From the NCBI GenBank assembly GCA_015178975.1, contig WHVD01000002.1, forward strand, positions 1,116,001 through 1,180,000: a stretch of 64,000 bases of DNA, read 5' to 3'. Origin of the DNA: Hysterangium stoloniferum. Taxonomy: Eukaryota; Basidiomycota; Agaricomycetes; Hysterangiales; Hysterangiaceae. This document shows, piece after piece, positions 1-9,453 of the stretch; position 1 is the stretch's first letter; the number at the start of each line of letters is the position of its first letter. A program made the position numbers and the translations under genes. The notes under the pieces are model-generated. The model did not search any database, had not been told where the DNA came from, and saw only the letters and a list, made by a program, of their open reading frames with translations.

Positions 1-649
1 CCCAGACTCCATCTCTGTCTATGTCCGTCTTCATCCCACACATCAGTCACCGGCCCCCGCTTAGAATCCCATCACCGCTCTAATCGAGCCCCATTCCTGT
101 TTTAGTCAAATGACCTGTCACGATTGAGGATTCCGCTCCCGCTCCATTTCCCGTTATGGGTTATGCTTTGTCACGATTCGGACTCCACTCCATTCCATTC
201 CGTTCCTAACACCAATTTGGTGTTTACTATTCCCGTTTCATGTTTTGTTAGTTTCATTTTGCCATTACTGGATTTGGTATGTCATTCACTCCATAGTCTA
301 TATAAACTGGCAGATGTTGTACATACAATCCAGTCAGAAAATTAGCTTAGATTCCCCCCAGTAATCTAATAACATTTTCCACTCTAAAACCTTACTTAAT
401 TCACATCGCTCACACTAGTCGGAGCCCGCGGGCTCCGGCACATCTATCTCTCTCAACTATCTCGACTCACGACCCACAACCTCCGACTTACGACACACGA
501 ACCCTGCCCGGACTCCCCGGGATCCCCATCCGTCTGTTTGAAATTGGACAACACGATCTAGCGAGGGTGCAGCCTATAAGCTGAAGCCAAGTCCTACCGG
601 ATATCCCACAGGTTTCTCCAGAAACCCGGCCTGTGTGTGTATCCTAACA
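1..649 (-). repeat. LTR of the TGTTAGGATAC family, partial, runs off the window start
   Basis: On the minus strand this begins TGTTAGGATACACACA at 649 and follows, base for base with few changes, the first ~650 bp of the complete LTR at 30577-31417. The last ~190 bp would lie left of position 1. It interrupts a Gypsy pol gene directly after the protease, so RT and integrase may continue beyond the window. CpG content is high, which suggests a young insertion. It could be a solo LTR or one end of a full element; the window cannot tell. Confidence 0.85.
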
Positions 650-650
650 T

Positions 651-950
651 AGCTATCCAGTCAATCAATGGATTGTAGCGGGTAAGCCAGTTGTGTCCAA
701 GGACCACTGAGCAACTTGAGTCTAACTGGGTCACATAGAAAGTGACCAATTGGGATGTTCCACACGGGAAACAGATGGGTAAATCACAAGCTTGGGTAAC
801 AACCAAATTACTTGTGCCATTGAAGAGGCGGAGACCAATGGGATTTATCGGATAAGTTGACAACAAATTTTTTGCATGAATTTTGTATCTAAAAAACAAT
901 GAGTCAAGCCGGAATCTATAAGAGCTGAAAAAATGAATTTCAGAATCATA
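651..950 (-). pseudogene. Gypsy-4 retroviral-type aspartic protease, interrupted
   Basis: Minus-strand coding for a Ty3/Gypsy aspartic protease, which would cleave the Gag-Pol polyprotein. The active-site motif reads ALIDSG around 915-900. A frame change near 880-895 moves the rest into another frame, which reads QLDSSCSVVLGHNWLTRYN. The typical domain end (NPLIDW) is reached at about 660, and the LTR at 649 then cuts the gene. Gypsy-2 (36892-37320) has the same ending, which supports the call. Frameshift plus LTR insertion make it non-functional. Confidence 0.8.
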
Positions 951-1074
951 TTAGAGATAGGTTTAACGAAAAATAAATCGGAATGTGAAAGAGCAGATGC
1001 ATTGAGACGAGTAAACTCTTGAATATGTGGAGAGGCAATGCAACCCCCAACCCGCACAGAGTCCACAGGGTTGC

Positions 1075-2315
1075 TTACTCTTTTTTCGAGTCGGGAGCCG
1101 GTTTGTCCTTCGACGGGGTTTCCGTGGAGGCCTTGGCTGTTCGACCCTTTGAAGAGTTTGCTTTTGCCAGCAGACATTCCAGGACTCGATGACCAGGTTT
1201 CCCACACAAGAGACAAAGGTTATTGTCTATACAACATTGTCTTTCCTGTGGGGTCAATTTGCCATTGGGTCCGAGTTTGCCTGAGAGGTCGGGTTTTCCG
1301 GCTTGCTTGCCAGACTGTTGACCCTTGTTATTGTCCTTGTTGTTGTTGTTGTTGTTTGAATACTTTTTATTGTTCTTCTTGTCAGATTGCATGGTATTTT
1401 GGTTGCTGGTTGACGAGTTGTTGTTGTTGGTTTTATTGGCTGTGGACTTGTTTACTTTGTCTGCGGAGGTCTCGCAGGCAACTTCCACGCGACATTCCCA
1501 ATAACGTGCATCCACATTTTGAGCTGTGAGGTGCATATGGGACAGGGTTTTTGGCTTGCCATCTTCTCCTTTCTAGACTTCGTCTTTAAGGTGGGATGGC
1601 AGACCAGCATAGAATTGGTGGTGAAGAGCGGGATCACCCCACCGACAATGAGCTACAAGATTATTGAATTGGACGATGTAGTCCGTGATGTGCTTCTTGT
1701 CCTTCATATGAAGATTTGTGAGACTGTTCTCGGCTTCTCCTGTCGGGTCATACGGGCCAAAGTTGGTTTCAAGCTCTTAAACAAAAGCATCCCAATCTTT
1801 GAGCCAAAGCGGCTCTTCCTTGGAAATTCCACTAAACGCCAGTTCAAACCATTTCAAAGCGGAACCCGACAAGTATGAAAGTGCATAGTTGACTTTTTGG
1901 GAGTCCATGGAGAACGTGGCAGATCGATCACAGAAATTGAAGTGACATTGCATGAGGAAAGTAGAGAGCTTGTTTGGGTTGGAACCTGTGAAGGGTTCCG
2001 GAGCATTGACTTTTGACTGTGGAGGTTCTTGTTCCTTTTTCTTTCGTTCTTTGAGCAGGTGCATCATAAATTTATCCCCAAGTGCGGTCATTGACTAGGC
2101 GGAGGATTTTCGACACCTTTGCCCTTGTCGCAGGCCACAGATTCATCCTCGCGCTCGGATTTGTCCTGGTTTTCCAGGACTTCTTCAATACAGGCTTCTT
2201 CCATGGGTTCCAACTGGTTCGCAAGTGTCTGACTGGTATACAAAGTTAACAGGGAATGAAGAGTCGACGGTCCAGGTAATGATGCCTGTGCGTTCCCTTT
2301 CTTTCTTGGTGGCAT
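1075..2315 (-). pseudogene. Gypsy-4 Gag: capsid-like domain, Asn-rich linker, zinc knuckle
   Basis: Minus-strand gag of a Ty3/Gypsy element. The N-terminal part (2315-2088, starting MPPRKKGN) and the capsid-like part (2091-1777, with SYLSGSALKWFE typical of Retrotrans_gag) overlap as ATGA and lie in different frames, so an indel is likely. A further piece (1536-1075) holds an Asn-rich linker encoded by an AAC/GTT microsatellite near 1333-1362. It also holds a CX2CX4HX4C zinc knuckle (CLLCGKPGHRVLEC). The protein would package retrotransposon RNA into virus-like particles. It is followed directly by the protease. The 5' LTR expected beyond 2315 is missing; an LTR in the opposite orientation (2351) sits there instead. 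Confidence 0.85.
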
Positions 2316-2350
2316 AATGAAAAAAATCTGTGAGTCTTAGTCAGAAAATG

Positions 2351-2985
2351 CTGTTAGAATACGTACAGGGCGGGTTTCCAGAGAAACCTGCAGGATATCT
2401 GGTAGGACTTGGCTTCAGCTTATAGGCTGTGCCCTTGCTAGATTGTCTTGGCCAATTTCAGACACAGTGCTATGGCTGGAATTCCCGCCAGACTCTGGGC
2501 ACTAACTTATATGCACCCGTGCCCTATACGCACTCCTCGGAGTTTCAGAGAATTAGTCCGGGAGTTTCTGGGGATTAGTAATGGGAGTATCGGAATATTC
2601 CCAGAGTACACATGGACTTGGCATTAGCTTATGTGCTGTGCCCTCATGCACTCACTCAGGTGTCCATATTTCAGAGGATGAATATATGTCGGAATGTTTA
2701 TGGATACTTGGAAGTTCCGGGAGTTCTGGATATCCGAAGTCCAGAGAGTTCCGAAGATTGAGCATACAGAAAGACAGAAGAGATACAAACTAATTTGAGA
2801 TTAAAACTAAAGAGTAAGTACATGGCTATGGAAGACTATATAGATGTTCCAGTAATTGTACTACAAATCTAGGAGTATAATAAGACAGATTAGGATGAAG
2901 ATTCCAAAACAGGAATACAACAAGAACAATAAACAAGCGAATGAATGACTGTTAACCTGTCAGTTACTAAATATGGAACAAGACA
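2351..2985 (+). repeat. Degenerate LTR, plus orientation, related to the 30577 family
   Basis: It starts TGTTAGAATACGTACAGG. The first ~110 bp match the 5' end of the LTR at 30577 (shared GGACTTGGCTTCAGCTTATA). The remainder instead matches, in reverse, 60545-61130, including blocks around 2620-2680 and 2880-2975. It is therefore a divergent or chimeric LTR subfamily. The small frame at 2581-2793 falls within it and has no independent support. The 3' boundary is approximate. Confidence 0.65.
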
Positions 2986-3275
2986 TATATCTTTTTTTCC
3001 AACGACATGAAATATTTTTAAGAATTATGGAACAAGCCATTACCAAACATGCATATGCAGAACTATATAGAAGTTAAAAGTTCGCATCCCAAGATATATT
3101 GCCTTAACCTTATGACTTTATCCTTTTCTCACTGTAAATACTAGTACATCAAAGTCAAGGTGTAGTATGGCAAATAAGTCTGGGATGGGGGAAAATATAG
3201 CAGATTCAAAGGCAGAACGTAACAACGGTGGTGTCGTGGTGCAACATGTGTTATGACGTGGATCTCATCAATCAT

Positions 3276-3371
3276 GCCTTGGTAGCTCAATCGGTAGAGT
3301 ATAAGACTCTTATAGTCCCTCTGACCGGGTAAGAGTCTTGAGGTTTGCGGGTTCAATTCCTGCGTGAGGCT
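3276..3371 (+). tRNA. tRNA-Lys(CTT) with intron, possibly degenerate (copy A)
   Basis: The acceptor GCCTTGG pairs with CGTGAGGC. D-arm, anticodon arm TAAGA/TCTTG and T-arm (GGGTTCAATTCC) are recognisable, and the anticodon CTT lies in CTCTTA. A ~22 nt intron after position 37 contains TAAGAG, able to pair with the anticodon loop as tRNA introns usually do. Compared with the other copies, the D-stem (GAGT for GAGC) and variable loop (extra T) are altered, so it may be a pseudogene. T-rich pol III terminators follow. About 290 bp upstream and the segment at 3615-3790 are collinear with the unit around copy D' (39540-40100). Confidence 0.75.
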
Positions 3372-3402
3372 ACACTTTTATTTTTTTAAATCACGGGGGT
3401 CC

Positions 3403-3609
3403 TGTTAGATTTTTGGAATAAAGCGAGGAGTTGGAGTCGTATAGTGACCGGGGTCATCAATACCCACATTCATTACCGCTCTCGTTGTTAGTATATATAC
3501 CCATAATTACGCATAAAACCCCCCATGCGTTTATAACCAACAATATCACTCAGACAGTATTGCGCTCGTCCTCTATAGGTCTGGTTATATTTTCCCCGAA
3601 ACGTTAACA
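3403..3609 (+). mobile_element. Small solo LTR (207 bp) with 5 bp target duplication
   Basis: It begins TGTTAGATTTTTGG and ends CGTTAACA, with 5 bp terminal inverted repeats TGTTA/TAACA. It is flanked by GGTCC at 3398-3402 and at 3610-3614. The empty site is visible in the paralogous unit at 39930-39960, which runs from the tRNA tail to CCAAGAATTTC without this insert. A TATA-like stretch (GTATATATAC) near 3490 fits an LTR promoter. Orientation is arbitrary because the ends are symmetric. Confidence 0.85.
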
Positions 3610-3614
3610 GGTCC

Positions 3615-3790
3615 TTTCCGACCAAGAGTTCCTAGTGAATCAGATATATATCTTTTTTCCGGCCACGTGAAATATTTTTAACCATGGAACTTAGTTTGGA
3701 CGAATTTATTTGTCAAGGTTCTCTGATGGAGGCACGTGACATGACAGGACAAAGCCACTTTGCGTTCCCCTTTTGATGTCGTGATGTGTC
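3615..3790 (+). repeat. Downstream flank of the tRNA unit, paralogous to 39945-40100
   Basis: The segment with CATGGAACTTAGTTTGGACG and CAAAGCCACTTTGCGTTCCC matches the sequence after tRNA copy D' in the right arm (and, reversed, 12770-12915). Homology stops near 3790. It shows that a third, more diverged copy of the tRNA neighbourhood lies outside the inverted repeat. No gene is supported from here to about 3917. Confidence 0.7.
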
Positions 3791-3917
3791 ACTTCTCACT
3801 CCGCCCTTTCCCTTCATCTCGTCCTGTCTCAATTCGCCCTCAAGTCTTCAAAGCCTTCGAGTTAGTTCATTTTTCGCATTGCTATCTCACATACCCGCCA
3901 ACCTTCTCCCATCCTGG

Positions 3918-4835
3918 CTACCGACGGTGAACACGTTCCCTTTCAGGCAGGCCCAAGTTCCCTGAGAACGCATAGGAAAATCGTGCAGGAAATATCAAAC
4001 GCCATCTACGCAGACTCTCATGTCTGGCCCACGATGCCCTTCTGCGCCAACCTCGCCTGAAGAGACCGTCTATCCCAGATCGCAACATACCATGTGTGCA
4101 TGCTGTCCTATCCCCATACCTATTTGATTCTTTGGTCATGCCATCAGTTGCATCTTCAAAATCATTACCAATAACCACATCATGTAATACAGATTCTATC
4201 AATTTATCGCCCCAATCACCAACAGTCTCATCTAACTCACACGTGGTATCACTATATCTTGGGCTCGGCCCCTCCATCCAATTGTGTATCCCATGCCTAT
4301 CAAGTACTCGCTCGCTGAAATTCATGACTCCGAGCTGCTTCTCCTCAAACACGATCCTAGACACACTGCTTTGTCCTTTCACAGTCTTCAGCAGTCGACT
4401 CAAATTCATTGCTACTAGTACGATTAGCACCGAGTCACTGTTCCTCCAACGCCACGCTGGACACAATTGTACCTTGACAGTCTTCGATTGCCCGCTTAAA
4501 CCCATCACTGCTACGATGAGCATCGAGCCGCTGCTCCTGAAACCCGACGCTGGACATAATAATGACTTGACACTTGACAGCATTCGATTGACCAATGCAA
4601 TTATCTCTACTACACTTCGCGTCGAACCACTGCTCCTCCAACGCTGGACTGACTAATTCGTCTCATGACAGGCTCTGACTGTGCGCTGAAATTCATCCTT
4701 ACTATACTTAGCATTGAGCCCCTGCTCCTCACACTCCGGTCCCTGGGTCCCCGTTCCTGGTTTACATGTACAGCAACATTCCCACTTCAAGGTCCCATGG
4801 CCACATCCCACTCTTGCATTCCCGGCAACCGACAA
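3918..4835 (-). other. Unassigned region with tandem ~80-93 bp repeats, possible decayed coding sequence
   Basis: Both strands are fairly open. On the minus strand a motif of about 27-31 residues recurs imperfectly (forms of EEQ-LDA--S-D-F-R-I--C) around 4740, 4640, 4530, 4450 and 4360, but successive units fall in different frames. This suggests a minisatellite, or a repeat protein gene broken by indels. The plus-strand frame at 4096-4656 is a low-complexity Ser/Thr/Leu sequence and looks like its shadow. No domain is recognised. From 4836 to 5224 I see nothing. Confidence 0.35.
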
Positions 4836-5224
4836 TTGACCTCATGGGGTGCTGGCACTGTGGCTTCCCTATTCTACATTGACTCCTCCAATTGACGAGT
4901 CCTCAACGTTGCTGCATTGCTTTGGACTGTTCCCAGCACTCAACCTCTCAGTCCGCTGGACCTCTGGCTCATTCGTTCTTTGGCTTGAGCACGGCCTGAT
5001 CCTCTGGCAGGTTGGATGAAAGAGAGGTAGCGACGCAATAGATTCCTTTGCTTGCCGAACGTCACGCAGGAACTGTAGCGAAGTCTATGAACTCGGCTAA
5101 AAAATGAGAGCTAAAACAAGGATACCAGGTGCAATTTGGACACCACTATGTATATCACTTTGGAACTTTTGAATAAAAATGGTCCCTCCTCGTGTTAACC
5201 AAAGCCTCATACTGGCTCTGCAGA

Positions 5225-5718
5225 TTGACAGCCTTATTGTTTCCCTTCAAACGAGAGCCTCAAGTCACATCCAGCATCCAACCCCCTGGGTGGGGAACGC
5301 TAATCTTCATTTGTTCCTTTCCCGCCGAAGGTAAGCAATGTACAAGTTACTGTAAAATCTCCAGAAATCAAAAGAATAATAATGATAGGATTCAGGTAGA
5401 ATTGTAGCTACACAGACATATATTGTTATGGAATTCAGCAAGCACGGCTGTCGCTAGCGTGGCTCTTGTCGAGGATATGTAATATTCTGCTGCACACCAA
5501 AGTATTCCCGCAGAGTGTTGTGACCCCCCCGAGAATGCACATCAAATCCTCAAATGATGGAGTTGTTCTGATACCCCTGTCCGCAGAAGTACTCGGACCC
5601 GAAACATCGGCCTCCCCATCCATCATGATAGATATCACATGTGATTATCCAATCAGCCATCCTTTCAGACTATGGCCTGAATATGCAAGTTTGGTACTTA
5701 ATGACTATTTCCATAATT
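5225..5718 (+). repeat. Direct repeat copy 1 (~490 bp), cut at the inverted-repeat breakpoint
   Basis: It is about 85-90% identical by eye to 5965-6434: shared TTGTTCCTTTCC, GTAGCTACACAGACATATAT, TATTCCCGCAGAGTGTTGTG, GAAACATCGGCCTCCCCATC and CTATGGCCTGAATATGCAAG. Copy 2 continues into the tRNA B unit, but copy 1 stops at 5718, exactly where the inverted-repeat arm starts. The small open frames here have no support as genes. Confidence 0.75.
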
Positions 5719-5790
5719 TTTGTCTGAGCCCTGATGATGCTTACGTTGATTTTCTTAAGGGGACGTCCAAATGTGTGCCTTGATGGCTAC
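5719..5790 (+). pseudogene. Remnant of the Ser-rich/acidic family gene: intron tail and start of next exon
   Basis: It reads TGATGATGCTTACGTTGATT ... TTAAGGGGACGTCC, the 3' half of the family's conserved ~65 nt intron followed by the next exon. In the right arm the same sequence (47155-47084, minus strand) continues into the rest of gene copy C3. Here the gene is cut in the intron by the arm boundary. Sequence from here to about 5960 holds no other gene. Confidence 0.7.
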
Positions 5791-5964
5791 TAGGTAGGTA
5801 TATGCATGTCTATATCACACTTGCTCTCCCCGTGTTGCTTTGCCATTGGATATGGAATCAGTGTATAGCTAGACGGTTGTATTCAAGGACATAAGTTTGA
5901 AATATTAGAAGGAAATACCATCTATAGCGCACCCTATAACATACATACAAGGGAAAACAATTCA

Positions 5965-6434
5965 GATACAAACAAATGGGGCGAAACAAGTCAAACCTCA
6001 TCCAGCATCCACCCACTTCGTTTGTTCCTTTCCTGCCAAAGGTAAACAATGTACTGGGTACTGTAAAATGTCCAGAAATCAAATGAATAATACTAGGAAT
6101 GAGGTAGAATTGTAGCTACACAGACATATATTGTTATTGAATTCAGTAAGCACAGCTATCACTATGTTGGCTCTTGTTGAGGATATGTAGTATTCTGCTG
6201 GACACCAAAGTATTCCCGCAGAGTGTTGTGACCCCCTAGAATGCACATCGAATCCTCAAATGGTGGAGTTGTTCTGATACCCCAGATCCTATTGTCCGCA
6301 GAAGTACTCGGACCCGAAACATCGGCCTCCCCATCCATCATAAAAGATAACACATGCGATTATCCAATCAACCTTCCTTTCAGACTATGGCCTGAATATG
6401 CAAGTTTGGTACTTAATGGCTATTTCCATAATTC
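5965..6434 (+). repeat. Direct repeat copy 2 (~470 bp)
   Basis: Partner of 5225-5718. It runs on without a break into the upstream flank of tRNA copy B (the GAAATATATGTAGGACGTAGT block at 6463), so the repeat is probably part of a larger tRNA-bearing unit. The mirror image lies at 46440-46909. Confidence 0.75.
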
Positions 6435-6509
6435 TCGAAAATAATTCATACGCATGGAAAAAAGAAATATATGTAGGACGTAGTCCGTGATTTAATGGGA
6501 TAAAAACAT

Positions 6510-6604
6510 TGCCTCGGACGGGAATCGAACCCGCAACCTTAAGACACTTACCCGGTCAGAGGGACTGTAAGAGTCTGACGCTCTACCAACTGAGCTACCA
6601 AGGC
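6510..6604 (-). tRNA. tRNA-Lys(CTT) with intron (copy B)
   Basis: Minus strand. The acceptor GCCTTGG pairs with CCGAGGC and the discriminator is A. The D-arm is GCTCAGTTGGTAGAGC, the anticodon loop CTCTTA (anticodon CTT), and the T-arm GCGGGTTCGATTCCCGT. The ~23 nt intron after base 37 (CAGTCCCTCTGACCGGGTAA...) can pair with the anticodon. One anticodon-stem mismatch is present (TCAGA/TCTTA). TTTTT follows as a pol III terminator. It is the second gene of a tandem pair with copy C, 420 bp apart. Confidence 0.85.
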
Positions 6605-6929
6605 ATGACTTATCACATCCACATTGTAATATATATTGAACCGTGACACCACCGGTGTTACCTTCTGCCTTTGAATCTACTATCTGTCCCCCATCCTAGA
6701 CTTTTTTGTCGGAGTACACCTTACTGTTGTAGTAGTATTTACAGTGACAAAAGGACAAAGTCATCAGGCTGAGTTAATGTCTTGGGATGCAAAGTTTGAA
6801 CTTTTACATAGTTCTGCATATGCATTTTGGGACTTAATAACTAGTTCCATGATTCTTAAAAATATGACATGCGCTTGGAAAAAGAGATATATGTAGGAAG
6901 GAGTCTGTACTTTAATCGGATAAAAGTAG

Positions 6930-7024
6930 GGCCTCAGACGGGAATCGAACCCGCAACCTCAAGACTCTTACCCGGTCAGAGGGACTGTAAGAGTCTGCCG
7001 CTCTACCAATTGAGTTACCAAGGC
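6930..7024 (-). tRNA. tRNA-Lys(CTT) with intron (copy C)
   Basis: Minus strand, same architecture as copy B: GCCTTGG acceptor, CTT anticodon, intron of about 22 nt, T-arm GCGGGTTCGATTCCCGT, TTTT downstream. The D-stem has one weak pair (GTAACTC..GAGC) and the discriminator is C, unlike the A of copy B, so function is less certain. The spacer to copy B is the ~325 bp sequence that recurs between the other tandem pairs. Confidence 0.82.
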
Positions 7025-7069
7025 GTGAGTGCTACCATCCACACCCTGACCCATACTCAACCATGACCC

Positions 7070-7414
7070 CACCGTTGGCACGGTCTGCATTTGAGCCTGC
7101 TATTTTCTTCCCCAGTTCCAGTCTTATTTATCATACTACACCTCAATTCTGTTGGCCGTACTTGACCACCGTCACAATAGCTTCCCATATTCTGCACATC
7201 TCACAAGTGCTTCTCAGTCCCTCCTATGTATGATCGCCACTCTCTTCACGGGAACAGTACTCGTATCCCACTTATGTTGCATCTCGGTGTTGGAAGAATA
7301 TGGATGGGTTGGAAACACCATGAACGAATACGCCGCCTAGCAAGGAAAGTCGCCCTGCAAACCGCGGTCGTATTTTAATGCACGTGCTTACAATAACAAA
7401 ACTGGCGGGTATCT
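7070..7414 (+). other. Intergenic spacer upstream of family gene C1
   Basis: This is the upstream flank of tRNA copy C (the TTTGAGCCTGCTATTTTCTTCC block up to about 7145) followed by ~270 bp without a recognised feature. It would contain the promoter of the plus-strand gene C1. No clear TATA box is seen. The frame at 7152-7340 has no supporting features. Confidence 0.4.
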
Positions 7415-8955
7415 ATGTCTCTGAGCTCAGATTCAATTGGGACGTACATAATAGCGGGATACGAAGACACTGGACACTGTCTAAAACAGCGCAAAGAGGA
7501 AACTACCGCTGTGGGGACCCTCCATCTCCTTGACCATGACGTCAGGCACGATCACCTGCAATGTACCCTCCAGTCGAGCGCACATGCTAGCAATCGTTCT
7601 GCCCGTGTGCAACTATCTTCCCATTCCAACTCTTCATCACCACGTCTGACCCCCTCACCCTCTCCTCGGGCTAACCAAATCCCTCTTCCATCTGGGCCAC
7701 AAACATCGCGTGAGTCTATGTATGACGCGTCTATCTCTGGCACGGGCGCATCAGGCAAGGGTCCCGGAACATATTCAGGTACATGACGTCTTTTTCTTTA
7801 CATTGAGTCTGACTTTGTTACTGAACTTGGTGCCCACGTCGTGTAGCGAGAGGCTCCTCCATTCTCTCACCGCGACTATTGACGGCTGTCAACACTCGAT
7901 CGGCCGCTGCGAGACCCGACTTCAGGCGGATGTCCGTGGCTCTGCCTACACTGGCGGCGGCCCGCTGGATGACTCGGATAGCGAGGGTGGAAGCGATAGC
8001 GAGACGAACATAACGTCTATGGTAGTGAGAGTGTAGGAAAGGCCATTTTGGTAGGTGACGGACGGGGACGTATCCAATTCGAAGAAACGGGTGGAATATC
8101 ATCGTCATTAATGGAGTCCTCACTTCCTACAAGCCGCACATCATCCTTCATCACCGATCCCCCCTCTACACCAGTGTTTAAAAACCTGTACGCATCATCC
8201 AGTTTCTCACCCTCGCCTCGCTCCGCGTGCACGCGGGGTATCCCTAGCCCAACCAGTCGCTCCCGTTCTCATGTCAGCACGGAAATCCGCAAGGGCCAAC
8301 CGAGCCTCAGTCCGGTGTCGAAGCGCATCGTGCAGTTTTGTGAAGGGCCACCAGATACCCATCTCGCGAGCGACGAGCGTTGCAATGGGGAACACGACGA
8401 CGAAGATGAAGACGGAGATAGTAATGCCCATTCGGGCTCTTCGACGAGGAACCCGCCTCCAACACCCGGGATGGTTTTCAGGCTTGGGCTCTCAAACATG
8501 GGGCCTGTGGCTGTTGGGGAGCTGAAGGTCATAAACGTTAGGAGAAGAGTTACTGAACAAGACGTCATGTGGACAGACCTGGTGTGGGATGTGTTGAAAG
8601 AGTCGGCAGCGGATTTTGGGGAGATGGTGAGTCTTTGGATGTGTCTTGAATTTGTGCGAGTCCTGGTCATGCTTACGTTGATTGTCTTAGGGGGATGTCT
8701 AAATGTTTGCCTTACTTGCCATTGTGGCACCTAACGAACTGGGGGTTTGGTCCCATACGTGTCACTGTTTTATCTCCCATATCCTCTCGCTGAAATTCCC
8801 ACAACAGCCATTTCCACAAATGGCACCAGCAGCTCATCCAAGATATATCCCTGTTAACCAGATAGGACAACGTACTATAGTGTTTCTGACGGAGATACAC
8901 TGCGTGAAGACGCGAGTGCGGATGATGACACACGGTCTGACTCGGTCTCGTGATA
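7415..8955 (+). pseudogene. Ser-rich/acidic family gene, copy C1 (left arm), multi-exon and frameshifted
   Basis: An unrecognised protein family present six times in this window, counting mirrors. C1 opens with a Ser/Thr/Pro-rich N-terminus (KQRKEETTAVGTL..., SPRLTPSPSPRAN). A candidate intron follows at 7779-7846 (GTACAT..TAG, branch-like TTACTGAAC). Next comes an acidic segment (LDDSDSEGGSDSE), then the long frame 8048-8626 with the conserved VGDGRGRI, HDDEDEDGDSNAHSG and LGLSNMGPVAVGE motifs. A clear intron lies at 8627-8690 (GTGAGT..CTTAG, 64 nt). A final acidic exon could end at a stop near 8955. Relative to C3 there is an indel near 8005 and an extra G after the last intron, so this copy is probably broken. 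It converges on C2. No known domain is recognised. Confidence 0.55.
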
Positions 8956-9453
8956 AAGGAGGAAGAGCGTGCAAGGCTGCGGGTTCGGATGAGAGTTCTT
9001 GGACATACCTGTACGGAAGGCTATGGGCATTAGTGTTGGGCTGCGATGAGCGATTTTCACGTGGGTCGGCTGAAGGTCGATAACGAATTACAGAGTATCT
9101 CCATTCATTTGCGGGGATTTGGGTTGTACCTTTTAATGTATTAAGATATATTCCTCCGTTAGTTCCCTCTTTTTCACGCCATGGTCTCGAACTTCGTATG
9201 AGACCCAAAGATGCAAGGCCAAAGGATCTCACAATTGTGACGCTTAGAGGACTCGTTTGTACTGGAAAGCTCTTCGGTGTTGCACAAGCTTTGGTCTGTA
9301 TGAAGTGTATCACGAATTGTGTACCTAATGCCTACATCAGGGGCAAGAGGTTGCTACAGTCAAATATGATACATAATAGATGACATGGACTGGTCCAATG
9401 CCAATGAGCCGCTAGTAGTAGAGGTCACTCCTGGCAGAACATAAAAGTTAGTT

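Noticed and set aside
4096..4656. 186-residue plus-strand frame
   Set aside because: Low-complexity Ser/Leu/Thr sequence; the repeating pattern is more protein-like on the minus strand, and neither strand has a consistent frame.
6869..7066. Open frame containing TGIEPATSRLLPGQRDCK
   Set aside because: This is the antisense-style translation of the tRNA-Lys gene; similar spurious proteins occur at every tRNA copy (for example 12940-13131, 3141-3356).
9198..9383. Short plus-strand frame and the opposite minus-strand frame 8834-9313
   Set aside because: They overlap the converging 3' ends of C1 and C2; neither shows family motifs or splice sites, and identity between the arms gives no test of selection.
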